64,000 nucleotides of DNA from Cyclobacteriaceae bacterium (GTDB taxonomy: Bacteria; Bacteroidota; Bacteroidia; Cytophagales; Cyclobacteriaceae). The DNA is taken from contig JALHOT010000003.1 of the NCBI GenBank assembly GCA_022842845.1, positions 62,001-126,000 of the forward strand, read 5' to 3'. A program made the translations under genes and the position numbers. The notes under the pieces are model-generated. The model worked only from the letters and a program-made list of their open reading frames with translations, was not told the origin of the DNA and did not search any database. Of this stretch, positions 17,742 through 27,341 are shown piece after piece; within the stretch, counting starts at the first letter, position 1, and every line of letters begins with the position of its first letter.

Positions 17742-18563
17742 ATGCTGAATTTTATTAAACATAAAATCGAAAGATATAAATCAAAAAGAACATTTCAGGA
17801 ATACGGGTACCAGGTCAATGAATTTATTATTGACAAAGTAGGTAAAGTCAAATATGCACAGTGGCTTCATCCGCTGGAAAGCGTCAAGGAAATCACAAGC
17901 ACTAACGTGGGCTTTTATAAAGGCTTGGTTCGACCCGGTGCTACCATCATTGATATTGGCGCTCATACTGGTGACACTACCGTACCCATGGCACTAGCAT
18001 GCGGAAAAAATGGAATAGTCATAGCCCTTGAGCCTAACCCATATGTGTATAAAATACTTGAGGCTAACTCAAAACTTAATCCCGAAACAACCAACATCGC
18101 TCCGCATTGCTTTGCGGCCACTCAAACAGAGGGAGATTTTATTTTTAATTACTCTGACGCTTCCTTCTGTAATGGAGGGTTTCTGACACAACTAAAAAAT
18201 CAAAAACACAATCACAGCTATACGCTTACTGTAAAGGGTAAAAATCTGCAAGACTATCTATTTGATAATTATCAAGATCGCTTATCAAGACTTGAGTTGC
18301 TAAAGGTGGATGCAGAAGGTTATGACAAAGAAATATTAAAAACACTAACTAAAATTATTTCAACTTATAAACCTACCATAATGGCAGAGTGCTATAAAAA
18401 ACTCACTATTCAAGAGAGAGGGGAATTATTTGATGTCCTTGACGACTGTGGGTATGAACTTTTCTATTTGGAGAGTTTTGAAGAAAATTCAAAAAAAATA
18501 AAAATAGAGAAAGTAAATATGGGAGACAGGAAACACTTCGAAATTCTGGCATTTCCTAAATAA
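17742..18563 (+). CDS. FkbM-family SAM-dependent methyltransferase
   Basis: 273 aa, no signal peptide. The SAM-binding motif I is 'IIDIGAHTGDTTVPMALAC', motif II region 'VIALEPNPYVYKIL', and the FkbM signature 'LLKVDAEGYDKEIL' is present, followed by 'KPTIMAECY'. FkbM proteins O-methylate hydroxyl groups on sugars or natural products. No glycosyltransferase or polysaccharide locus is adjacent, so the substrate is unknown. It follows the SDR gene by 29 bp on the same strand and may be co-transcribed with it. The sequence looks somewhat more AT-rich and Lys/Asn-rich than its neighbours, which may hint at a separate origin (visual impression only). Confidence 0.85.
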   Translation: MLNFIKHKIERYKSKRTFQEYGYQVNEFIIDKVGKVKYAQWLHPLESVKEITSTNVGFYKGLVRPGATIIDIGAHTGDTTVPMALACGKNGIVIALEPNPYVYKILEANSKLNPETTNIAPHCFAATQTEGDFIFNYSDASFCNGGFLTQLKNQKHNHSYTLTVKGKNLQDYLFDNYQDRLSRLELLKVDAEGYDKEILKTLTKIISTYKPTIMAECYKKLTIQERGELFDVLDDCGYELFYLESFEENSKKIKIEKVNMGDRKHFEILAFPK

Positions 18564-18694
18564 ACCAGGACGTCTAAGTGTTTAATATGGGCCCATCCAT
18601 CAATGGTACCTTTTTTCACAAAGGCAAGAACAGAGATTAAGTATCACATTCTTTATATTGCGCAATCTATTCAACAGACATCAGAATAAACAAT

Positions 18695-19840
18695 ATGAAA
18701 TTCGCTACCAAAGCAGTACACGCAGGTGTTGCGCCCGATCCATCTACCGGTGCTATTATGACACCCATTTTCCAAACATCAACCTATGTGCAAGAGGGAC
18801 CGGCTCAACATAAAGGTTATGCCTATGCAAGAGGTGCTAACCCTACGCGCGCCAGTCTACAAAAAAGCATTGCCGCCCTGGAGAACGGGAAGTTTGCACT
18901 TTGTTTTTCATCAGGCATGGGTGCAACTGATGCGGTGGTTAAATTATTGAAGCCAGGCGATGAGGTGATTACCAGCAATGACTTGTATGGTGGTACTTAT
19001 CGCATGTTTACCAAGATCTATGAAAAATTTGGTATAAAATTTCATTTCATCGATCTGACCAACAGCGCTAACATACAGCCGCTGGTGAATGATAAAACAA
19101 AATTGATTTGGGTAGAGACCCCTACCAATCCTTTAATGAATATTGTTGACATCCGTGCATGTGCTGCTATTGCCAAAAAGCACAGCCTGTTACTGGCTGT
19201 CGATAATACTTTCGCTTCGCCTTATTTACAAAATCCATTAGACCTGGGGGCTGATATTGTCATGCACTCCGTGACTAAATATTTGGGTGGTCACTCCGAT
19301 GTGATCATGGGTGCATTGGTGGTTAATGATGAAAAACTTCACCAGGAGCTTGCCTTTATCCATAACTCTTGTGGTGCTGTACCAGGTCCCCAAGATTCTT
19401 TCCTGGTGTTGCGTGGTATCAAAACACTGCACTTGCGCATGGAAAGACATTGTATCAACGGAAAGAAAATTGCTGATTTTTTAAAAGCACATCCAAAAGT
19501 GGGGCGTGTATACTGGCCGGGTTTTACAGATCACCCCAACCATGCTATTGCTAAGAGTCAGATGAAAGATTTTGGTGGCATGCTGTCATTTACTTTAAAA
19601 GACGACAGCATTGAAAAAGCCCATACCTTGATGAAGAGTGTCGAGCTATTCGCCCTGGCAGAATCTTTAGGTGGTGTTGAATCATTGATCAATCACCCGG
19701 CTTCTATGACACACGCCAGTATTCCTAAAGAAGAAAGATTGAAAAGTGGTTTGGTTGATTCACTCATGCGCTTGAGCATTGGCGTAGAAGACGCTGATGA
19801 TTTAATCAGTGATCTGGAACAAGCCCTGACAAAAGTTTAA
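18695..19840 (+). CDS. Cystathionine gamma-synthase/lyase family PLP enzyme
   Basis: 381 aa, the normal length for the Cys/Met-metabolism PLP enzyme family. Seen in order: 'TKAVHAG' and 'TPIFQTSTYVQEGP' at the N-terminus, the 'YARGANPTRASLQ' segment, 'SSGMGATDAVV', 'DLYGGTYRM', the PLP-stacking and phosphate region 'VETPTNPLMNIVDI', 'VDNTFASPYLQNPLDLGAD', and the Schiff-base lysine in SVTKYLGGHSD. The C-terminus has 'SLGGVESLINHPASMTHASI' and 'LSIGVEDADDLI'. It either condenses an activated homoserine with cysteine (MetB) or cleaves cystathionine (lyase/CTH). The two cannot be separated reliably from sequence here. Cytosolic. It has its own 131-bp upstream region and a strong terminator after it. 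Confidence 0.88.
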   Translation: MKFATKAVHAGVAPDPSTGAIMTPIFQTSTYVQEGPAQHKGYAYARGANPTRASLQKSIAALENGKFALCFSSGMGATDAVVKLLKPGDEVITSNDLYGGTYRMFTKIYEKFGIKFHFIDLTNSANIQPLVNDKTKLIWVETPTNPLMNIVDIRACAAIAKKHSLLLAVDNTFASPYLQNPLDLGADIVMHSVTKYLGGHSDVIMGALVVNDEKLHQELAFIHNSCGAVPGPQDSFLVLRGIKTLHLRMERHCINGKKIADFLKAHPKVGRVYWPGFTDHPNHAIAKSQMKDFGGMLSFTLKDDSIEKAHTLMKSVELFALAESLGGVESLINHPASMTHASIPKEERLKSGLVDSLMRLSIGVEDADDLISDLEQALTKV

Positions 19841-19853
19841 ATTATATCAAATA

Positions 19854-19896
19854 AGAAAAGAGTCTCTTGGCGTTAAGCATCAAGAGACTCTTTTCT
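19854..19896. terminator. Strong bidirectional terminator between convergent genes
   Basis: AGAAAAGAGTCTCTTG pairs with CAAGAGACTCTTTTCT (16 bp, all but one pair matched) over an 11-nt loop, with T-rich flanks in both directions. It separates the PLP enzyme (+) from the small basic protein gene (-), whose stop codon is 1 bp away. Confidence 0.88.
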
Positions 19897-19897
19897 T

Positions 19898-20212
19898 TTA
19901 TCCTCGTTTCTGCATGTTGTTGTTTCGGGCTCTATGAATGGCATGATTGGCACGGTGCTGTTTACGTTGCAGTTCACGTCTTTCGTGCATAGTTACCACA
20001 CCATCTGCTTTAGCTATACACTCGCTATTTCTGATGTGTCTTTGTTGTTTATTTAAGAGAACTGCCTCTCCCGGTGTAATCTCACCCTGCTGTCTTCCCT
20101 GAGCTATGCGAACACGCTGTGCTCTTTGTCGGCTGTTAATAGGTGCGTTAACTTGTGCCTCTGCTATGATGACTCCCAATAACAGACCTGCGATAATGAC
20201 TATCTTTTTCAT
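19898..20212 (-). CDS. Small secreted basic protein
   Basis: From the ATG at 20212 this is 104 aa with signal peptide MKKIVIIAGLLLGVIIAEAQ; the track's start two codons earlier is less natural. The mature part is very rich in Arg, Gln and His and consists of helical motifs: 'RVRIAQGRQQGEITPGEAV', 'ECIAKADGVVTMHERRELQR', 'RANHAIHRARNN'. This 'G.ITxxEA..L...Q..I...E..AKADG.VT..ER..L' pattern is, as I recall, found in small secreted proteins across Proteobacteria and Bacteroidota. It superficially resembles two EF-hand-like half-sites. Function unknown; it is probably periplasmic. It is monocistronic, and 63 bp separates it from the stop of the histidine kinase gene upstream on the same strand. 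Confidence 0.72.
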   Translation of the reverse strand: MKKIVIIAGLLLGVIIAEAQVNAPINSRQRAQRVRIAQGRQQGEITPGEAVLLNKQQRHIRNSECIAKADGVVTMHERRELQRKQHRANHAIHRARNNNMQKRG

Positions 20213-20275
20213 AAGCATTTTTATGACTTTGACTTAAGAAGTCAGCAAAGGTTTAATACCGTAGTATAAATATTT

Positions 20276-22345
20276 TTAGGCGATGGGGAATTTGATGATG
20301 AACTCACTGCCCTTACCCGGTGCGCTGTTCAATATTATATCGCCTTGCAGGCGATCCACCAATGTCTTCACAATGGCTAAGCCCAGGCCATTAGAACTTT
20401 CCCCCCCTGTAGGCCTTGCGCTTAAACGCTTAAACTTTTGATATATCAGTTTTTTATCAAAATCCTGAAAGCCCGGCCCTTGATCTTTCACTGCAATCCA
20501 CGCCATATTTCCTTCTATACCAGATGACAGCTGAATTACTGAACCTTTTGGTGAAAATTTGATGGCATTAGAAATTAAGTTATCCAGAATTCTGCTCAGG
20601 TATTCAACATCCGATTGTACCTCTTCAAGGGCTCCATCTTCCAGTTTAATATCCATGCCTTTGGCAAGTGCAACTGATCGGAAAATATCAAGCCTGGCTT
20701 TCATAAAAGCATTGATATTGATGGGCGCCTTCAATACATTTCTATTCTCCTCTATTTCATGCACATCCAATAAATCGGTGATTAGGTCAATACCCGATTG
20801 TGTAGAACTCTCAATCATTTTGAGCAACTTGGCTTGTTCTTCATTCAGCTTGCCATCTAAACGAATTACTTCTACCAAACCCCGAATTCGATTAAGCGGT
20901 GATTTTAAATCGTGGGCCACAATACTCATCAAAGTATCCTTCTCATGATTCAAATCAGAGAGTTTATGATTCTGTCGCGCCAATTCCTCGTTTTGCTGGA
21001 GAATTTCAACACGCTGTTTTTCTATTTCAGCATTTTGCTGCGCCAAGGCATTGTTCACCGCTTCTCTTTTTCTTCCATTTCTCCAAATGACAAAACCTAG
21101 TAAAAGGAAAGATGAAGCCACTACAATTAAAGCAATGTTTTGATAACGTTGCTGTGTAATAATGGCCTGATTGCGCTCTTCATTAAGTTTCAATAACTTA
21201 TTCTCCTGATCCTTTTTCTCTATCTGTAATTCAAACTGTAGCCTTTCAATTTGCCTCGCAACATCAAGATCTTTCAACGAATCTCTCAAAATAAGATACT
21301 TATTATAGTTGCTTAACTGATCGGAGGGGAGTGATAATTTACCGGCTACCTTAGACAAATAAAGGTGTGCCTCCATTTGCAAAACAAGGTCTTTGATATC
21401 CTTGGCTATTCGAAGTCCCCTTTCGAATTCTGTTTTCGCTTTGGCGTAGTCACCCTTCAGAAAATTAATCTTACCCAAGGTAATGTGGGCTCTTGGTTGA
21501 AACCGAACGAGTGCACTTCTGCTAATAACATCGTATCCGATCTTAAAAATTTCTTCCGCTTCTTTAATTTTATTGTCTTCGATGAAATTCTCTGCCAGGA
21601 ATATTCTTATCTCCGCCAGGTTAATTTCATCATGCGTTGCCGTGTAGCCGGAGTCTGCCTTCAGATAACATTCTGTGGCTTTACCATAATCGCCCGCTTC
21701 ATTATACAGTCGACCCAGGTAAGTCCAGGCAGACATAATATCGCGGGTATTCTTTAAGTCCAGGCGTATGACCAATGCCTTTTTGAAGAATTCTTCAGAC
21801 TTGATGTAATCTCTCTGTGTTTTGTACAAACTGGCCAGGCTTTGATAGCCATAGGCCATGCCTGTTGAATCGGGCAATGATTCAAATAATGGGATTGCTT
21901 CAAGAAAATAATTGTAGGCGCGGGAGAGTAAGCCCTGATCAAAAAAGATACGCCCCAAATTATTTTTTGCATGGGCAATTTGAAGGGTATCTTTTTGTTC
22001 TATCCCAATTTCAAGGGCTTTGGTATAAGCATCATAGGCTGCCAGTCTATCGCCTTTATAATTGAAAGCAACCCCTATAAAATTATAAGGTCGGGCCAAT
22101 CCCAGGCCGAGCTTGAGCTTTTCGCCTAATTCCCTGGCTTTGTTGCTATAAAATATAGTGCTGTCGGGGTGTGCAAAACGATATTCAAAGGCCAGGTCAC
22201 CTAAAAGTGCAAACTGCTCTACGCCATCGGTGGTGGCTGCCAATTGTGCCTTTATTTTGTTGATTCGTTCATAATTCTGCGACCAAACTGCGAAAGGCAG
22301 TATTAAAAAAATGAAAACAGCGATTAAAGTAAATCTCAAAGACAT
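20276..22345 (-). CDS. TPR-containing sensor histidine kinase, orphan
   Basis: 689 aa from Met MSLRFTL (22345); the track starts three codons earlier. A signal peptide is followed by about 340 residues of periplasmic tetratricopeptide repeats ('AHAKNNLGRIFFDQGLLSRA', 'IMSAWTYLGRLYNEAGDYGK'), a transmembrane helix near 'YQNIALIVVASSFLLLGFVI', then a coiled coil. The HisKA H-box is 'SIVAHDLKSPLNRIRG' (His478), and the HATPase_c boxes are N 'LDNLISNAIKFSPKG', G1 'VKDQGPGF' and G2 'NGLGLAIVKTLVD'. It should autophosphorylate in response to a periplasmic signal read by the TPRs. No response regulator gene is adjacent. A second kinase of the same architecture lies at 42749-44632. Confidence 0.9.
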   Translation of the reverse strand: MSLRFTLIAVFIFLILPFAVWSQNYERINKIKAQLAATTDGVEQFALLGDLAFEYRFAHPDSTIFYSNKARELGEKLKLGLGLARPYNFIGVAFNYKGDRLAAYDAYTKALEIGIEQKDTLQIAHAKNNLGRIFFDQGLLSRAYNYFLEAIPLFESLPDSTGMAYGYQSLASLYKTQRDYIKSEEFFKKALVIRLDLKNTRDIMSAWTYLGRLYNEAGDYGKATECYLKADSGYTATHDEINLAEIRIFLAENFIEDNKIKEAEEIFKIGYDVISRSALVRFQPRAHITLGKINFLKGDYAKAKTEFERGLRIAKDIKDLVLQMEAHLYLSKVAGKLSLPSDQLSNYNKYLILRDSLKDLDVARQIERLQFELQIEKKDQENKLLKLNEERNQAIITQQRYQNIALIVVASSFLLLGFVIWRNGRKREAVNNALAQQNAEIEKQRVEILQQNEELARQNHKLSDLNHEKDTLMSIVAHDLKSPLNRIRGLVEVIRLDGKLNEEQAKLLKMIESSTQSGIDLITDLLDVHEIEENRNVLKAPININAFMKARLDIFRSVALAKGMDIKLEDGALEEVQSDVEYLSRILDNLISNAIKFSPKGSVIQLSSGIEGNMAWIAVKDQGPGFQDFDKKLIYQKFKRLSARPTGGESSNGLGLAIVKTLVDRLQGDIILNSAPGKGSEFIIKFPIA

Positions 22346-22354
22346 CTTATACAA

Positions 22355-22737
22355 AACTACCTAAAATAATGGCGTACCCGGAATGCTTTTGCTGAAGCCC
22401 TGCAAATTTTTTATGAGGTTTTTCAAAGTGTCCCTATTTATCTGGTGATACTGTTATCTGCCTCTTTTACAATTAATCAGCAGGAAGAACTTCAATAAAG
22501 GTAGAAAGCCCGTGCGTTCAAAGATTCTTTATTTCTTGTCTGCCTCAAATTCTTTCATCACTCCTCATCACGTAGATTTGGTAGTTAAGGTTTCAATTTT
22601 GTCCAAAGCTTTTGCTCAATTTTTCTTTGATACAATTCATCGGCTGAATTAAAGGTTGCTGAGTAAGATATCATTTCACCCAAAAAAAATGGCTTGCGGC
22701 CCAAGTGCTATGGGTAATGACATTGCTTTTAGATACA
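22355..22737. other. 383-bp intergenic region, mostly empty
   Basis: This is the only gap over 300 bp. It separates two leftward genes (MFS transporter and histidine kinase) and must hold the kinase promoter. I see no hairpin terminator, tRNA or repeat. The only thing of note is a pair of short open frames on the minus strand around 22585-22736, listed separately as a possible gene remnant. Confidence 0.5.
22585..22674 (-). pseudogene. Possible gene remnant or 29-codon mini-ORF
   Basis: On the minus strand ATG 22674 opens a 29-residue frame with protein-like composition, MISYSATFNSADELYQRKIE then QKLWTKLKP and a stop. Directly before it, another frame reads MYLKAMSLPIALGPQAIFFG and stops. 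The two frames meet at an 8-T run (CCATTTTTTTTGGGTG), which is where a one-base slip would fuse them into about 50 residues. It could be a decayed or frameshifted gene end, or chance. I recognise no family. Confidence 0.25.
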
Positions 22738-23961
22738 TTAATCCTTCTCGATAAAATTCAAGTCACGGGCAAAGGTTTCATTTAAAAAGCGCAAAGCAAT
22801 CAAGGCTATCACAATAGTCCCACTTCCTACAACAAAAGCACCCCAGGTAATACCCACAACAGGGCGCAGCAAGCCAAAAATGGCTACTAAAGGAACAACA
22901 GTGCCGCGGATGAAATTGGGAACAGAGGTAGCTACGGTTGAGCGCAAATTAGTGCCGAATTGCTCAGCTGCAATCGTTACGAATAAGGCCCAATAACCGG
23001 TGCCTACACCTAAGCCGAAGCAAATTACATAGAATACAGTAGGCGAATCTGATGGATTAAAAAGATAGGCTATGATAAACACAAAAGTGATGATGATGTA
23101 GAGCAACACCACTTTTCGCCTTGATTGTAGCCATTGACTGATCAAACCACTACTCAAATCGCCCACAGCTAAGCCGATATAACTAAACATCACGGCATCA
23201 CCTGCAATGATGGTACCTGTTACCCCAAGGGCTTTGGCAAATTCTGGTGAGAAACTGATAAGAATGCCAATGACAAACCAAATGGGCAAACCAATAAAAA
23301 TGCAAGAAACGAATCGTTGAAGCCTATCGCGATTGGTAAACAACTGAAAAAAATTACCCCGTGCTACATTCTCCGACTTTAGCTTTTCGAACATGCCCGA
23401 TTCAAAAATGCTTACCCGCGCAATCAATAATAATAAACCTAAGCCTCCACCAATAAAGTAGGCAACCTGCCAATCAAATTGACGCGCAACAATGTTGGCC
23501 AACACGGCACCCATTAAGCCCACAGAAGCTACAATGGTGGTACCATAGCCACGCAATTCTTTTGATAATACTTCTGATACGAGTGTAATACCCGCCCCTA
23601 ACTCACCTGCCAAACCAATACCTGCTATAAAACGAAGCAAGGCGTATTGATCTACCGTTGTAACAAAACCATTACCAATGTTCGCCAATGAGTAGAGTAA
23701 GATGGAACCGAAGAGCACTGATAAGCGACCTCGCTTATCTCCCATAATTCCCCAAATAATGCCCCCCACGAGCAAACCAAACATTTGTGCCTGTATCAGG
23801 AATTCACCTGTGCTCATCAAGGCATCTTCTGGTACCCCCAAACTTCTAAGGCTGGTAATGCGAACTATACTGAATAAGAGCAAGTCGTAGATATCTACAA
23901 AATAACCAAGTGCGGCAACGACAACTGGAACAGAATAGAGAGAACGGTAGTCTGGTTTCAT
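22738..23961 (-). CDS. Major facilitator superfamily transporter
   Basis: 407 aa with about 12 hydrophobic segments and no signal sequence. The MFS motif A lies between TM2 and TM3 as 'GDKRGRLSVLFGS'. The early 'VVVAALGYFVDIYDLLLFSI' and 'AGIGLAGELGAGITLVSEVL' resemble the metabolite:H+ symporter/aromatic-acid or sugar MFS groups, which have a conserved Asp in TM1 and a Gly/Glu-rich TM4. It is an inner-membrane secondary transporter, substrate not determinable. The gene stands alone, divergent from the BNR-repeat protein gene with a 192-bp intergenic region. That region contains the near-palindrome CCGATCAATCGG next to the divergent gene. Confidence 0.85.
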   Translation of the reverse strand: MKPDYRSLYSVPVVVAALGYFVDIYDLLLFSIVRITSLRSLGVPEDALMSTGEFLIQAQMFGLLVGGIIWGIMGDKRGRLSVLFGSILLYSLANIGNGFVTTVDQYALLRFIAGIGLAGELGAGITLVSEVLSKELRGYGTTIVASVGLMGAVLANIVARQFDWQVAYFIGGGLGLLLLIARVSIFESGMFEKLKSENVARGNFFQLFTNRDRLQRFVSCIFIGLPIWFVIGILISFSPEFAKALGVTGTIIAGDAVMFSYIGLAVGDLSSGLISQWLQSRRKVVLLYIIITFVFIIAYLFNPSDSPTVFYVICFGLGVGTGYWALFVTIAAEQFGTNLRSTVATSVPNFIRGTVVPLVAIFGLLRPVVGITWGAFVVGSGTIVIALIALRFLNETFARDLNFIEKD

Positions 23962-24153
23962 TATTTTTATGGGGTCATTCTTCTGCTAAGAAGCGTTTTT
24001 GGTAAATTATAAGGTTCAGCCAGTGTAAGCCTGACAGTAGTTAGGCTCCCAAAAAACGAAATTTACCATTCATAAAAAAGCACCATTTTCTCCGCCTCTT
24101 AATTAGTAACTCATTACTCGTAAAAAACCGATCAATCGGAAAACCAAAACACT

Positions 24154-27100
24154 ATGAAGAAAATTGTTCTACTCAGTTTCGTGCTGGCTTTTATGGCTTA
24201 TGCAGGCCTGGCACAGAAAAAGAGCAGTGCCCCCGCCAAGGCTACTGTTTCTTACGATGAAAAACTTTACGCAGGCATGGAGTGGCGCAGCATCGGCCCG
24301 TACCGTGGGGGCCGCTCAGCAGCTGTCACAGGAGTGCCTGGCAAGTCAAACCTGTTTTATATGGGATCTGTGGGTAGTGGTTTGTGGCGCACTACAGATG
24401 GTGGAGGTAGTTGGGAAAATATTTCCGATGGATTCTTCGGTAATTCAATAGGCGCTGTGGCCGTAAGCGAATGGGACAATAACGTGATTTACGTTGGTGG
24501 CGGAGAAGTAACGGTACGCGGTAATGTGTCTTTTGGTGAAGGTGTTTACAAATCACTCGATGCCGGTAAAACCTGGAGCCATATTGGTTTGAAAGACTCT
24601 AAGCATGTAGTGCGCTTGCGCATTCATCCAAAAAATCCTGATGTTGTATATGCTGCTGTGTTGGGTGATTTGTTTAAATCATCTGACGATAGAGGCGTTT
24701 ACAAAACAGAAGATGGTGGAAAAAGCTGGAAGCGTGTGCTCTTCGCCAATGCTGATGCCGGTGCAACCGATCTTTGCTTTGATCCTAACAACCCACGTGT
24801 GCTCTACGCGTCAACCTGGCGCATTCGCAGAACACCTTACAGCCTGGAGAGTGGTGGTGAAGGTTCTGCCCTTTGGAAAAGTACCGATGCCGGTGAAACA
24901 TGGACTAACATATCAGCTAACAATGGGCTACCCAAAGGTGTTTGGGGCATTTCTGGCGTAACTGTTTCTCCGGTTAATTCAAACCGCGTGTATGCTATTA
25001 TAGAAAATGACAATGGCGGTGTGTACCGCTCTGATGATGCAGGCAAAACCTGGAGAAAGATGAATGACGACCGTGCCCTTCGCCAAAGAGCCTGGTACTA
25101 CTCACGCATTTATGCTGACACTAAAGAGGAAGATATGGTATACGTTGTAAACGTAGCTTATCATCGTTCCAAAGATGGTGGCAAAACTTTCCAGGCATTT
25201 AATGCTGCGCATGGCGACCATCACGATATGTGGATTGCTCCAGAAGACAATCAGCGCATGATTATGGCAGATGATGGTGGCGGAAGCATTTCGTATGATG
25301 GTGGCAATAACTGGTCAACCTACCATAACCAGCCAACTGCTCAGTTCTACAGAGTGATCACAGACAACCACTTCCCCTACAGAATTTATGGTGCACAACA
25401 AGATAACTCTACCGTAAGAATTCTGCACCGTACGGATGGCTCCAGCATTGGTGAACGCGATTGGGAAGAAACAGCCGGAGGAGAAAGCGGACACATTGCT
25501 GTAGACCCAACTGATTTAGATGTGGTGTATGGTGGCAGTTATGATGGTTACTTAACACGTCTCAACCACCGTACAAAAGAAGAACGCAGCATCAATGCCT
25601 GGCCTGATAACCCTATGGGTCATGGGGCAGAAGGCGCTAAGTATCGCTTTCAGTGGAACTTCCCAATCTTCTTTTCTCCACACGACAATAAAAAATTATA
25701 TGCTGCCTCCAACGTATTGCACGTAACACGCAACGGTGGCGAGAGCTGGGAAATTATCAGCCCGGATTTAACCCGTAATGATGCCAGCAAAATGGGGCCG
25801 AGCGGTGGTCCTGTTACAAAAGACAATACTAGCGTTGAATACTACTGTACCATTTTTGCTGTGGGCGAATCGCCTTATGAAAAAGATGTTATTGTAGCCG
25901 GTTCAGATGATGGTTTACTACACATCACAAAAGATGGTGGTAAGAATTGGGAAAAGATTACACCAGCCGGCATGCCAGAATGGACGATGTTTAACAGTGT
26001 AGAGTTTGATCCGCATAGCAAAGGCGGTTTGTATGTTGCCGGTACGCGTTATAAGTCTGGCGACTATGAGCCTTACTTGTATAAATCAAAAGACTATGGA
26101 AAAACCTGGGCGAAAATTACTGATGGCATCAAAGCTCCGCACTTTACGCGTGTGTTGCGCGTAGATCCTAAAAGAGCAGGTTTGCTGTATGCCGGAACTG
26201 AGTTTGGCATGTACGTATCCTTTGATGATGGTGCCAGCTGGAAACCCTTCCAGTTAAACTTACCAAAAGTGCCCATAACAGATTTAACCATCAAGAACGA
26301 CAACCTGATTGCTGCCACTCAAGGTAGAAGCTTCTGGATTATCGATGATTTAACACCACTGCATCAGCTAAATGAAAATGTTGCGAAAGCAGATTTTCAT
26401 TTATTCAAACCTATGCCCAGCTACCGCATGAATGGCAGCCAGGGTGGATGGAGAGGCGAATCGAAAACCGAAGGAAAAAATCATCCTAATGGTGTTATGA
26501 TTCATTACTTCGTGAAAGACACCGCTAAACTTGCAGCTTCAATAGAGATTATGGAGTTAAATGGTACCCTGATTAAAAAATTCAGCACCAAGCCAGATAA
26601 AAAGGCAAAGGAAGAAGAGCTGCGCGTGAAAGCAGGTTTCAACCGATACGTCTGGAATATGCGTTATCCAAATGCTGATGGCTTCGATGGTTTGATTATG
26701 TGGGGCGGTGGTTTGAATGGACCAAAAGCGGTGCCAGGCAAATACAAAGCTCGCTTAACCGTTAATGGCAAAACACAAGAAACAGAATTTGAAATTGTAA
26801 AAGATCCACGCACTGAAGGTACCGCTGCGGATATGAAGGCGCAATTCGATTTCTTAATTCAGGTGCGCGACAAACTCAGCGAGACCAACAATGCAGTGAA
26901 GCGAATCCGCTCAGCACGCGAGCAGATCAATCGCGTAACTGAACCGATGAAGGGCAAAGAAGATATGAAGGATGTAACTGAACTTGCCAAAACCATTTTA
27001 AGCGATATGAAGAAAATTGAAGAAGCTTTGTATCAGACTAAAAACAGAAGCGGACAAGATCCACTAAACTTCCCTATACGCTTAAACAACAAACTTGCCG

Positions 27101-27291
27101 GCCTCAGCGGTGAAGCCAGTGGCAGCGATTACAAACCTACTGAACAAGTTAAAGCTGTTTATAAAGAAATCAGTGGTAAGATTGATGAGCAATTAGCAGC
27201 CTTCAATAAAATTGTAACCCAAGACGTACCTAAGCTGAACACTCTGGTGAAACAGAAAAATGTTGATGCCGTTGTGTTGTCAGAACAATAA
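24154..27291 (+). CDS. Secreted VPS10/sortilin-like BNR-repeat protein
   Basis: 1045 aa with signal peptide MKKIVLLSFVLAFMAYAGLAQ. Residues about 35-740 form a large beta-propeller with about eleven Asp-box/BNR motifs, for example DGGGSWENIS, DAGKTWSHIG, DGGKSWKRV, DAGETWTNIS, DGGKNWEKIT and DYGKTWAKITDG. The N-terminal 'WRSIGPYRGGRSAAVTGVPG' is the family signature. A C-terminal 250-residue helical part follows (IQVRDKLSETNNAVKRI). These proteins are usually annotated as 'glycosyl hydrolase' or 'VPS10 domain-containing', but sialidase activity is not implied. Periplasmic or extracellular; no T9SS sorting domain is seen. Monocistronic, with a terminator shared with the convergent thioesterase. 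Confidence 0.88.
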   Translation: MKKIVLLSFVLAFMAYAGLAQKKSSAPAKATVSYDEKLYAGMEWRSIGPYRGGRSAAVTGVPGKSNLFYMGSVGSGLWRTTDGGGSWENISDGFFGNSIGAVAVSEWDNNVIYVGGGEVTVRGNVSFGEGVYKSLDAGKTWSHIGLKDSKHVVRLRIHPKNPDVVYAAVLGDLFKSSDDRGVYKTEDGGKSWKRVLFANADAGATDLCFDPNNPRVLYASTWRIRRTPYSLESGGEGSALWKSTDAGETWTNISANNGLPKGVWGISGVTVSPVNSNRVYAIIENDNGGVYRSDDAGKTWRKMNDDRALRQRAWYYSRIYADTKEEDMVYVVNVAYHRSKDGGKTFQAFNAAHGDHHDMWIAPEDNQRMIMADDGGGSISYDGGNNWSTYHNQPTAQFYRVITDNHFPYRIYGAQQDNSTVRILHRTDGSSIGERDWEETAGGESGHIAVDPTDLDVVYGGSYDGYLTRLNHRTKEERSINAWPDNPMGHGAEGAKYRFQWNFPIFFSPHDNKKLYAASNVLHVTRNGGESWEIISPDLTRNDASKMGPSGGPVTKDNTSVEYYCTIFAVGESPYEKDVIVAGSDDGLLHITKDGGKNWEKITPAGMPEWTMFNSVEFDPHSKGGLYVAGTRYKSGDYEPYLYKSKDYGKTWAKITDGIKAPHFTRVLRVDPKRAGLLYAGTEFGMYVSFDDGASWKPFQLNLPKVPITDLTIKNDNLIAATQGRSFWIIDDLTPLHQLNENVAKADFHLFKPMPSYRMNGSQGGWRGESKTEGKNHPNGVMIHYFVKDTAKLAASIEIMELNGTLIKKFSTKPDKKAKEEELRVKAGFNRYVWNMRYPNADGFDGLIMWGGGLNGPKAVPGKYKARLTVNGKTQETEFEIVKDPRTEGTAADMKAQFDFLIQVRDKLSETNNAVKRIRSAREQINRVTEPMKGKEDMKDVTELAKTILSDMKKIEEALYQTKNRSGQDPLNFPIRLNNKLAGLSGEASGSDYKPTEQVKAVYKEISGKIDEQLAAFNKIVTQDVPKLNTLVKQKNVDAVVLSEQ

Positions 27292-27341
27292 ATTGATCTT
27301 TACGTAAGAGCCTTGCGCGATGCAGGATTCTTCAAAAGGTT

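Noticed and set aside
18564-18694. Weak hairpin CCAT/ATGG followed by TTTTTT after the FkbM gene
   Set aside because: Only a 4-bp uninterrupted stem; below what I would call a terminator.
24128-24139. CCGATCAATCGG near-palindrome before the BNR gene
   Set aside because: Single occurrence, two-base loop, no matching site elsewhere noticed; not enough to call an operator.
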